From Tethya wilhelma (taxonomy: Eukaryota > Porifera > Demospongiae > Tethyida > Tethyidae), in contig CAXIPT010000008.1 in the NCBI GenBank assembly GCA_964030475.1, forward strand, positions 3,906,568-3,970,567: a DNA stretch of 64,000 bases, in the 5' to 3' direction. A program made the position numbers and the translations under genes. This document shows, one piece after another, positions 47,485 through 57,325 of this stretch. Numbering within the stretch: position 1 is the first letter of the stretch; each line of letters opens with the position of its first letter. The notes under the pieces are model-generated. The model was not told the origin of the DNA. It saw only the letters and a list, made by a program, of their open reading frames with translations, and did no database searches.

Positions 47485-47671
47485 AGCGGGTAAATTGGCG
47501 AGAATGAAATTTGGCGAATTGGCGAATTATTTTTCAAATCGCCAAATTAAAAATCGACACGTGTGCGCATATATAAACAATGCAGCGTGCGAGTTAAATC
47601 GCCAAATTTAAAATCGCCAATCACGCTAAAATACGAATTCGCCAAATTTTAAGCCGCCAAATTTACCCGCT
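47485..47671. mobile_element. 187-bp inverted-repeat element (AGCGGGTAAATT termini)
   Basis: AGCGGGTAAATTGGCG at the left is mirrored by CGCCAAATTTACCCGCT at the right. The interior holds six or more direct or inverted copies of ATTTGGCGA/TCGCCAAAT. It is absent from the equivalent place in copies 1 and 3, so it inserted after duplication. No coding capacity, so MITE-like. A likely older relative is at 59048-59215. Confidence 0.78.
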
Positions 47672-47811
47672 TTTCCAAGAAATGTGTGGATGCGATAATT
47701 ATACGACATAATATTATTATACTTCCTTTTTGTTACAACTATGCATCAAAATAATATATACACAAGGCAAAATTAAAAAGCTAATGTAAATCTTGGGAAT
47801 AATAATTTGTA

Positions 47812-47887
47812 CGTAACAAACCGAGCACCATTTGCAGGGAAAGACTGAATGATTGTTGGTAGGAGATCCTTGTATATATATATAAAC
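47812..47887 (-). pseudogene. Relic of an SLC25 last exon
   Basis: The sequence GTAACAAACCGAGCACCATTTGCAGGGAAAGACTGAATGATTGTTGGTAGGAGATCCTTGTA (47815 on) matches the last exon of copy 5 (52185-52250) far better than that of its own neighbours. It stands alone between copies 2 and 3. A trace is also present upstream of copy 1 (about 45990-46008). Confidence 0.7.
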
Positions 47888-48060
47888 CTGTGAAACTTAT
47901 TAATGTGTTAACCACCAATTTTAGTTGTTTTTGTTATGAAGTGAATTATATGCTCAAAAATTATTATAACTGAAGATGATGATTTCACGATTTATAGAAT
48001 GGGGGAAAAAATCAATCTAATAATAATTATATGAATAAAAAATTATATTGTTACCATCTC

Positions 48061-49372
48061 TCAAGTTCTTTGAAGAAGCTCATCATCACCATCTCTGTGA
48101 AACAACATCCGTGTGTATTCATAGGTTACCAGAAGAGCACCATTTGCAGGGAAAGCTCGGAGCATTGCTGGCACCATTCCTTTGTAGAGTGCAAAGATAC
48201 CTTGAACATGCACAAATTCATCCAGACATAGAATCTGATATGAAAGACTTAGTGCACATGTAAAATTATCTGCTTAGGTTGCTTATTTTATACCTTCTTT
48301 GCTCACAATGTCAAACAGAGCTGAAAAAAATGATCCACCATATTCACTTCTGACCTGCAGTATACATGTACAACAGAGTTACTATAGTAACGGGCATTAA
48401 TACATGCATGAGGCAATGCAACCAAGCAGTTTAAATTCCAATGGACACACAATTTTGTAAGTGTCACATATGATCATAATACCTGTATTCTTGATTTGAC
48501 CACATCAGCAGGATTTACAACCCCCCACATTATACTGCCTGCCATTCCTCCAGCCAAGGCCACTCTCCACGGACCTATTGTAGCAAATATTAGGCTAGAC
48601 CTTCCATCACTGTACCATACTGACTATCATGCTTCACTCACTGCTCAATTCGTCTTGACCTCTTGGAGTAAGGAGTTTACGAGTACCAGTGTAGCTCAAA
48701 AAGTAGCTATAGACGTAATATCCTGGAATCATGCGAATCCAAATCCCATGCCAGTGAGACCCTTCCACAGAGCAAAAAATCCTTCTTTATGTAGCACTTG
48801 CCTCACAGTACCAACTGTTCTGCACAACAAGCCTTAAACGGTGAACTAATTGCAGCAATGACTGGAAATTTTTTACTGACTTACCCTTTCTTGGCATCCA
48901 ATGATGGATGGACACTATTCAAATCTGCTGTGGTAATCTTTTGCTTGTCTTTTAAAGCAGTGTGTACCTGTGTGCCCAGTTGGGCTTGTAACATACACTT
49001 GATCCTCTCAAGTGGAGTCACGACAACCCCACAGACCACAGCTGACATGGCCCCAGCTGTTCCCATCTGGTGAACAGTCAAATCAGAGAGTTTCTCAGTC
49101 CCTACTGTCCATTGTACCATCCTTTTACAGTTGGTGTACATGACAAAGAGGACTGCAGTCTCAAATATGGCTGCCATCAGTGAAGGAGTGGTGCCTGCAT
49201 AGAATCCTCTGAATTTCTCCTCATATGCTGTCTTTTTGATGGCATGGAAGAGAGATTTGTAGAGATGGGGGTAAGTCTGTAGCTTCACTTTGATTGTGTC
49301 GAAAGGTTGACCGGCTAAAACAAATGATACACCACCCAAACCTCCAGCTACAAAGTCACCAAGTCCTTCCAT
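48061..49372 (-). pseudogene. SLC25 copy 3, probably inactivated in exon 2
   Basis: All five exons are present, but exon 2 carries a 5-bp insertion (TGCCA, at about 48749-48753) relative to copies 1, 2 and 4. The frame then reads GLTGMGFGFA and stops. A separate 6-bp insertion (near 48706) adds two codons. Other exons remain open and highly similar to copy 1, including FETAV in helix 2. Either a young pseudogene or a sequencing error. Confidence 0.68.
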
Positions 49373-49476
49373 CTTGCTTCCATGATAATCAATTGTGTAC
49401 ATGTAATGTGTTAATGGATGAGGTAACCACTTTCTGTTCTAAACATTACCACAAGCTATGTATCAAAACAAGATAA

Positions 49477-50352
49477 TAGTCCCATTCATTTAAGACGTTG
49501 GAATGTAAGCGCGTCGTTGTGACATCATAATTAGACGTGACGTCAGCATCCGGAGTACATTGCACCACCATTTTGGAGTACTTTTGTATGGGAGTCAATG
49601 GGAAAATGGGCAATATTGTACACTGCATATTTCCGCGTAGATACCGTATGTTCTAAATATGAGAGATTCAATAAAAAATTCAAAACAAGCTCTTTTCGAC
49701 ACAAAAAGAACCAAGTCTGTCAGGCGCTCAGAAAAGAAGTTACAGGTGGAACATTACTAGATTGTTTAGCACAAAAAAATACCAGTTTTGAAGAGATACT
49801 GTAAGTCAGAAAGTGTTGTTTTGGTTAAATATAGCTACAAACAAAGAATCCAAGTCGTACTACTCATCACTCGTGCTTCTGTAAGTCTTTTTAGCATGAT
49901 TTTTAGCGAAGAGTATATGAAAATAAAGCACGGGAGAAAGAATCCTTTTTATAGTTTAAATAAAGTGGGATAATGGCATGTTTTTGTCTTGATATAATGT
50001 GCTGCTAGTCTATTCATGTTTTTGAGCCTTTTGTATAACTTTTTAAAAAGATATAAGCTAAAATAACTACAGAACCAACCTGTATTCTTGCGCTTGTAAC
50101 TTCTCTTCTGAGCGCCTGAAAGACCTGGTTCTTTTTGCATTGAAAAGAGCTTATTTTGAACTTTTCATTGCATCTCTCATAATTAGAACATACGGTATCT
50201 ACGCGGAAATATGCAGCGTACAATATTACCCATTTCCTCATTGACTCCCATACAAAAGTACTCCAAGATGGCGGTGAAATGTACTCCGGATGTGATGTTA
50301 AGTGCGATTATGGGCTTATTAAATTCTTTACAGTCTTAAACGAATAGGACTA
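49477..50352. mobile_element. 876-bp foldback element with ~265-bp inverted arms
   Basis: The left arm (49477-49748) is the reverse complement of the right arm (about 50094-50352) at high identity, including TAGTCC/GGACTA ends and the shared text TGTACTCCGG, TTTTGTATGGGAGTCAATG, ATTTCCGCGTAGATACCGTATG and GGCGCTCAG. The loop of about 345 bp has no transposase frame. Flanks (AAGATAA ... TTGGATGC) rejoin to AAGATAATTGGATGC, matching the unoccupied site upstream of copies 1 and 4, so this is an insertion after duplication. Confidence 0.85.
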
Positions 50353-50395
50353 TTGGATGCAACAGAAATCTACTGTATGTGTAATGCTCTTGGGA

Positions 50396-50505
50396 ATATT
50401 TGCACGCAACAAACTAAGCACCATTTGGTTGTTGCTCTAATAGGTTTCACAGCTTTGTACAAGAGTCTCCTACTAATTATCATTAAGTCTTTTCCTGCCA
50501 ATTTT
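50396..50505. pseudogene. Relics of SLC25 last exon in opposite orientations
   Basis: CGCAACAAACTAAGCACCATTTGG (50404-50427) is a minus-strand piece of the copy-5 type last exon. GGTTTCACAGCTTTGTACAAGAGTCTCCTACTAATTATCATTAAGTCTTTTCCTGCCAA (50444-50502) is the same exon in plus orientation. An inversion split the relic. Confidence 0.65.
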
Positions 50506-50646
50506 TTTTGTCATGAAGTAATCATTAGTATTGAATTATATGCTCAATAATAATTTATTATAACTGAAGATGATGATTTCATGATTTTATAGAATGGGAA
50601 AAAGTCAAGTCTATAATAAATAATATAATTATGGTTACCATCTCTT

Positions 50647-51977
50647 TCAAGTTCTCTGATGAAGCTCCTCCTCGTCACCTCTGTGAAACAACATCCGTGT
50701 GTATTCATAGGTAACCAGAAGAGCACCATTTGCAGGGAAAGCTCGGAGCATTGCTGGCACTACTCCTTTGTACAGTGCAAGGATACCTTGAACATGCATG
50801 GATTCAGACATATAAAACACTTAGTGTGGTGCACATGTAAAAATTATCTGCTCAACTTGTACCTTCTTTGCTCACGATGTCAAACAGAGCTGGAAAAAAT
50901 GACCCACCATATTCACTTCTGACCTGCAGTACATGTACAACTGAGTTACCATAGTAATGGCAAAAACACATTAATACATGCCTGTGTGCACGAGGCGACA
51001 AAACAAATTAAATTCCAATGAGCACACAATGTCATTGTTGTAAGTGTCACTTAATTATTATTATGATCGTAATATACCTGTATTCTTGATTTGACTACAT
51101 CAGCAGGATTTATAACCCCCCACATTATACTGCCAGCCATTCCTCCAGCCAGGGCCACTCTCCATGGACCTACATCGTAACACATATAGTAAATTAATAA
51201 TAGGCTATAGACCTTCCATTATTTTGCTTCACTCACTGCTCAATTCGTGTTGACCTCTTGGAGTAAGGAGTTTACGAGTACCAGTGTAGCTCAAAAAGTA
51301 GACGTAATATCCTGGAATCATACGAATCCACATACCAGTGAGACCCTTCCACAGAGCAGGCAACCCTTCTTGATGTAGTACTTGCCTCACAGTACCAACT
51401 GTTCTGCATAAAATTATATACTGGATAACTTAACTAATGGATAATTTATTGGAGCAATGACTAGATTTTTTTTACTGACTTACCCTTTCTTGGCATCCAA
51501 TGATGGACGAACACTATTCAAATCCGCTATGGTGATCCTTTGCTTGTCTTTCAAAGCAGTGTGTACCTGTGTGCCCAGTTGGGCTTGTAACATACACTTG
51601 ATCCTCTCAAGTGGAGTCACAACAACCCCACAGACCACGGCTGACATGGCCCCAGCCATTCCCATCTGGTGAACAGTCAAATCAGAAAGTTTCTCAGCCC
51701 CTACTGTCCATTGTACTATCCTTTTGCAGTTGGTGTACGTAATGAAGAGAACTGCATTCTCAAATATAGCTGCCATCAGTGAAGGAGTGGTGCCTGCATA
51801 GAACCCTCTGAATTTCTCTTCATATGCTGTCTTTTTGATGGCATGGAAGAGAGATCTGTAGAGATGGGGGTAAGTCTGTAGCTTCACTTTGATTGTGTCG
51901 AAAGGTTGACCGGCTATAACGTTCGATACGCCACCCAAACCTCCAGCTACAAAGTCACCAAGTCCTTCCATTGCCAT
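50647..51977 (-). CDS. Ornithine-carrier-like SLC25 protein, copy 4
   Basis: Five exons, all open. The start is the ATG at 51977 (MAMEGLGDF) or at 51971, shared with the other copies. Signatures PFDTIK, PLERIK and PADVVK are intact. Helix 2 keeps FENAV. Helix 4 is again IRMIPGYY without the acidic residue. The C-terminus is [11 protein letters not shown]. Closest to copy 1. The 5' flank differs from copies 1-3 directly after the start, so the duplication boundary may lie here. Confidence 0.83.
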
Positions 51978-52130
51978 ATTAAATATTGCAACGCGCAAAT
52001 GGACAAGACGACCATTTCCTTATCTAAACTTTACCACAACAAACGTGATAATTGGATGCGACAGAAATTAACTGATAAATACAAATCTATTCTCAGCTTT
52101 TGTAAATAATGAATGAGGTGATAATTAATG

Positions 52131-53421
52131 CTAGCTTATGTCTCGTTGATATTGCTGGAAAAACTTTTTTGAATATTCATATGTAACAAACAGAGCACCA
52201 TTTGCAGGGAAAGACCGAATGACAGTTGGTAGGAGACCCTTGTACAAAGCTGTGAAACCTAAGCAACACACAACAAAAGTAGATGTAAGGTAATACTGAT
52301 TGTACAAGTATACCTTCCTTCCTCAAAATGTCAAACATTGTGAGCCAAAATGAAGCCGAATATTCTCCCCTCACCTAATAGGGTGGAACACAATACAAGA
52401 CAGTCATGTATCGAACAGTCAGTAGTTAATGTGACAGTCTACAAGATGTTATTTCTTCAACACTACAGAGGATAGTGTTGCCATAGCTAACCTGTATTCT
52501 TGACTTTACAACATCAGTGGGATAGATGGATGTCCAGTAACAGCATCCTGCTAGTCCACCAGCCAAAGCATACTTGAACACTCCTAGTAGTAAAATAAAT
52601 CATAGATAATCGATTATTTCTGTATACTCCCACTTCAAACTTCATCTCAAACAGCATGGTTCATTATCTCACCCAAATCATTAACTGTTTGTCCTGCAGG
52701 AGTGAGCAGCCTCTTGCTAGCATTGTAACCGTAGAAGAAGAAGAAGTAGCCTGGCACCTCCCGAGCCCAGGTGCTGGTGAGACCTCTGAACAAACCAAAG
52801 AATCCCTCTTCTCGTATGATCTGGCCAGCGATTGAAAATGAACTGTAAAATAAGAAACAACAACAACAGCAATAAAAAATCGATACACAAGTGTAGTAAT
52901 CTTGTAACTAAACAAACTACTTATAGTGTAGGCACAGAAACAAGTATTTCTAACCACCTGGGCTGGTACACTTGAGTAGGTTTGGCAGCCTGAGATGCTA
53001 CTTTTGCTGCGCTTTCCATGAGTTGCATACGAGCTTGTAACAAACACTTGATACGATCAGGAGGAGTGATTGCAAAGGATGAAAAAACACTGGCCATTGA
53101 ACCAGCAGTTGCTTGCTGAAGAGCAGAGAGCTCATTAACACTGTTCGTACCAGATGCCCACTGGACGACTTTTAAACACTGGCTATAGAAGAGAAACAAC
53201 ACTGCATTCTCGGCAACATTTGAGAAGACAGCAGGCGCAGTGCCAGCATAAAATCCTCTTAGTTTTTCTTGGGTTATCGTCTTTTTCACAGCATGGTAGA
53301 GTGACTTGTACATGTGAGGATACGTTTGGAGTTTCACTTTGATCGTGTCGAATGGCTGGCCCGCCAGAACACATGCCAGCCCTGCTAGACCCCCTGCCAC
53401 GAAGTCACCAACACCTTGCAT
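52131..53421 (-). CDS. SLC25A15-like: Mitochondrial ornithine transporter-like SLC25 (SLC25A15 type), copy 5
   Basis: Five exons from the ATG at 53421 ([11 protein letters not shown]). This copy is nearest to vertebrate [84 protein letters not shown]. It keeps all three ornithine contact residues (Glu in helix 2, Arg-Glu in helix 4, Arg in helix 6). Ornithine carriers exchange cytosolic ornithine for mitochondrial citrulline. It is probably the parent of the array; copies 1-4 downstream are derived. The intron structure is identical throughout. Confidence 0.88.
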
Positions 53422-53737
53422 CTTGTTTTGGCCAACAGATTTTTTGACAGCTTTTTTTTATTACTTATTAGAATAGACAGGTGACACCACAGCCAGAGAT
53501 CAGCTCAGCTCATTCTCAGTAATTCGCTCCATCACATCCAGACATCTCTACGGTCAGATCGACATGGCCACACGTACACGTACGTACGTACACATGTTAT
53601 CGGTATGATGTAACACGTGGGCTTCTATTTCCGTTTTATCTGTGTGGGTGGTAATCTAGCATGCATGTAACCCCATTAACTCTGTATTATGAAGGTACAA
53701 AGTTTGCAAATCATACATATTGGTCAGCCAACTCACA
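53422..53737. promoter_or_regulatory. Divergent promoter between SLC25 copy 5 and PRPP synthetase
   Basis: 316 bp between start codons. Contains a palindrome-rich CACGTACACGTACGTACGTACAC run (about 53571-53593) and a CACGTG E-box at 53614-53619. Regulation is inferred. Confidence 0.4.
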
Positions 53738-55953
53738 ATGAGCACAACTGAAGCAGCAGCAGCTCCAAGCCGTTCAATGAGTGTACCAATGGATGTTTCT
53801 GCAGCTCTTTTATATGGAGGAAGTGATGGTCTCTATCCACCAGTGCTGCTCATGTATCACCCCTCAATGGAACAGCTGGCCAGAGATCTGTCCACCAAAC
53901 TTCATACACTCTCTCTTTCATCAGAAGTATGAACAAATTATATATAGCTGAAATGTAGTGAGATGACATTGAATCATGGCAGTACGAATATACACATGGG
54001 TTTTACATCAAATGCAGGAAAAGAACAAGTATCGTCGTGTTGAGCTGTGTAACAACATTCAGTGGGGCCATTTCAGAGACGGTTGGCCAAATTTATTCAT
54101 TGACAATGTGCAGAGCATTGCTGGAAGAGATGGTAACAATCACATACACATTGCCACAAATGATAGGTCCCCATAAGTAATGACCAAAGTATTTCTTGTC
54201 TCCGTTCACAGTCATTCTACTTGCAAGCTTTCACAGCCCGGCTGTTGTCTTTGAACAGCTCTCGGTTGTCTATGCCTTACCTCGCTACCTTGTGAGGTCC
54301 TTTCGACTCATCCTCCCTTTCTTCCCCACTGCCACCATGGAGAGAGTCGACAAAGAAGGACAGGTATGAAGCATCAAACCAGTCCCTCTCCCAGCTAATA
54401 TCCCCCAGAATCCACATGCACTGGGTTTGGTGTAGCCTCGTTCTCAGGCTCCTCCCTTGTGTATCTCTGTCTCCTTATTGTTGAAGAAAATATATGCAAA
54501 GAAGGAGCCTGGGAATGACGCTAGGTGACATAGTATGTCCCATATAAATATGGACAATACAAAATGTTCATGCTTATAATTATATAAACTCCCAAAATTC
54601 CCCCAAAATAATACTCAATCGAATCATTATTATCGCTGCACTGCAGTAGATCGTATCAATAAGGATATTTTCTCTGAATTTGTGTGTGTAGATTGTTACT
54701 GCTAAGACAATGGCCACACTGTTGTCCAATATTCCTCTTGCCGGTAGGGGTCCTGCTCAGATCTTTATTTTTGACATCCATGCCCTCCAAGAAAGATTCT
54801 ACTTCTCAGACCTTGTCATACCAAGGTGAGGGATACAACAACAAACAAACAAACAAACAAACAATCATTACAAACATTATTGCGTGATCTACTTTGCTCT
54901 CAGGTTGCTATCGGCAATCCCACTTCTGATTCGAGAGCTTCGTCAGCTGCCAGACAGCGACAGTCTCTCAATAGCCTTCCCGGATGAAGGAGCGTGGAAG
55001 AGGTTCCATTCTGATTTCACGTCTTGGCCCAACATCACTTGCATCAAGGTCCGTGGGGAGGGGGACAAGAGGAGAGTCACCATCAAAGAAGGTACGACAG
55101 AATATTTTGTTGCAGCCATGGGAGGAAAATCTTACTGGGTGGGGTGCAAACTATTTCATCACTTCTTTGGAATGTCCCTGACATTGTATAGAACATTAGT
55201 ATAGAAGTACTAGCCTTGTAGACTTGAACCCAGGCTCTCTCCTTTGACCTTGCTTGCCATTAGTGCAAGGTCAGAGGAGAGAGCCTGGGTACGAGGCTAC
55301 TACTCTTGTAGACTTTCCCAGATTAGCTTCTCTTTTTGGGGTGTTTCCCAACGCCTAAGGAAAAGGCAGAAGCGAGGAAAACCTGATTTACGAGCTAGGC
55401 TATGGTACCTGTGTAGACTATTAAGCATTTCTGCATGGAATGCCAGGGAACATATATACAGGTTGTTAACGCATGAACTGAACTGAATCTATCTTCTCAA
55501 TCTAGGTGATCCTAATGGTCGTCATGTGGTGATTGTTGATGACTTGGTACAGACAGGAGGCACTCTCATTGAGTGCTCCAAGGTAAGAAAAACGCTATGT
55601 GTGTCAGACTGTGTACATGTGTGAAGTAAGGGTTTTGTGACTGTGTAATAATTATCGTATACACATGATTTTTCTTTTTTTTTTTTGGCTGGCAAACCAT
55701 TCCATGTCTACAGGCATTGAAATCTCAAGGAGCCACTAAGATCAGTCTTTATGTGACTCATGCCGTCTTCCCTGAGGAGTCGTGGAAGAGATTCACAATG
55801 AATCAAGAAATTCAAATCAGCAAGTTTTGGATCACGGACTCTGTACCCCATGCACTGGAGATTGTGAAGAGCCCTCCTTTCACACTCCTCTCCATCTGTG
55901 ATGTCATCGCTGACTCTCTCCTTGGATACGACCTACTCAGCTGCAACCAGTGA
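53738..55953 (+). CDS. Class II (plant PRS3/PRS4-type) ribose-phosphate pyrophosphokinase
   Basis: Seven exons (53738-53926, 54018-54132, 54212-54363, 54692-54825, 54904-55091, 55506-55582, 55714-55953) give 364 residues. The blocks are those of plant PRS3/4: [92 protein letters not shown], the PRPP loop [14 protein letters not shown] and [12 protein letters not shown]. The enzyme makes PRPP from ribose-5-phosphate for nucleotide, His and Trp synthesis. Class II enzymes of spinach do not need phosphate, are not inhibited by ADP and accept several NTPs. Ordinary animal PRPS1/2 are class I and look different, so this is a second type. Confidence 0.9.
54432..54527. mobile_element. Foldback repeat (TAGCCTCGT family) in PRS intron 3
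   Basis: TGTAGCCTCGTTCTCAGGCTCC (54431-54452) is inverted as GGAGCCTGGGAATGACGCTA (54504-54523). Confidence 0.72.
55210..55301. mobile_element. Foldback repeat (TAGCCTCGT family) in PRS intron 5
   Basis: The left arm (about 55211-55253) carries TAGCCTTGT, then CCCAGGCTCTCTCCTTTGACC. The right arm has GGTCAGAGGAGAGAGCCTGG (55269-55288) and GTACGAGGCTAC (55289-55300). A near-perfect hairpin with a short loop, best preserved of the family here. Confidence 0.78.
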
Positions 55954-56355
55954 TAGCAGTCGAGTTTTATCGTTTTATGGCTCACACTTGTATATACATG
56001 TACGCATATATCTCAACTTTGCCGTCTATGATATTGCATTCAACATTTGAAATTGCAATGCACCAGTGGTTCTTTTTTTTCATCATTCCAATTATTATTT
56101 TTTAGTGCTGTTACAATGAAAAATACAAGTCATTGTGTTTATCTACATATATAACAACATTGGTGAAATAATAAATATTTATATGTACGTACCTGATAAA
56201 ACTATTACATTGGACTATGATTGGACAAAGAGAGAGGAAAAAAATAGTACATGATTCTCAAAAACGGAATCAATTATTAAACACTGACTCAAAGTGTTAA
56301 TACATCAAACCAACACAATAATACTGACTGCATGTATATACAAGCATAAGCTCAA
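55954..56355. other. Convergent 3' regions of PRS and the SLC36-type gene
   Basis: AT-rich, with likely polyadenylation signals (AATAAAT near 56170). No further feature was seen. Confidence 0.45.
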
Positions 56356-57284
56356 TCAACCTCCACTAGCATTAGTTAGAACTGACTGAATAGTTGAGTT
56401 GAAATGAACTTGACTGGTAGAAGCCGAATCGTCCCACAATCTCAGGAGAGCATCGCGAATACCGATGAAAGAACTGCATGAAAATTCAAACGGTCTTATC
56501 TTTACAAACAATCCCAAACCTAAAGGAACCCTCCCAATGCCTGCTCAGGCAAGTATCTACAGTGTAATGTAATAAATCGGCAGAAAGGCTAAGCCACTCA
56601 GGTGCTTAGCCTTTAAAAACTAGGACTAGTAGGTTGAAAAGCTCATTTGTCCCATGGGACCTCTCCCCACACACCTGGAGTGGCTCATGGACAGCATGGA
56701 AACAAGACATTATACCATCATTGAAAGAAAACATAAATACAACAAAGAGAGTCCCAGAATCCCATGCATGTAGTGTATTTATTGTATTTCCTTTTAATGG
56801 TGGTGTAATGTCAGCGTCCCTTCCCTTTTCCCCTCTTGAGTCTTCCCTCCCCAAGACGATGCCATCACTTACCCAATGACTCCTACAATGATTAAGAATA
56901 TGTCCAGCGACATGCTCCACATGGTAAGATCTCTGCAGGGGGAAGACAAATTATCAATATGTGATAAAATGCACAAAAGGTTTACAAAGGTTGGGAAATT
57001 TCACCATTAATTTTGACCAATTTGGTAAAGATTGACATACATTTTAATGGTGAATATTTCCCAATGTACAGTATAAATTTTGTTGTGTGGCCTTACTGTC
57101 TGAAGAGGATCCAGTGAAAGACACCAGGTAGAATGAAGGCAAGGAGAGTGCAGCAGCCAGAGCCCACCAGGGCCATCAGAGTGGAGAAATTAGGAATACA
57201 AATCACAATGAGTCCACTCACGATGACCAGTAATGTACGGAGGACAGTCTGTGAGTGTGTGTGCGTGTGTGAGAGGGAGGGAGG

Positions 57285-57325
<41 letters not shown>

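Noticed and set aside
45284..51672. Repeated plus-strand frames ending [27 protein letters not shown]
   Set aside because: They are the complement of the conserved SLC25 first exon repeated in every copy, not a separate gene family.
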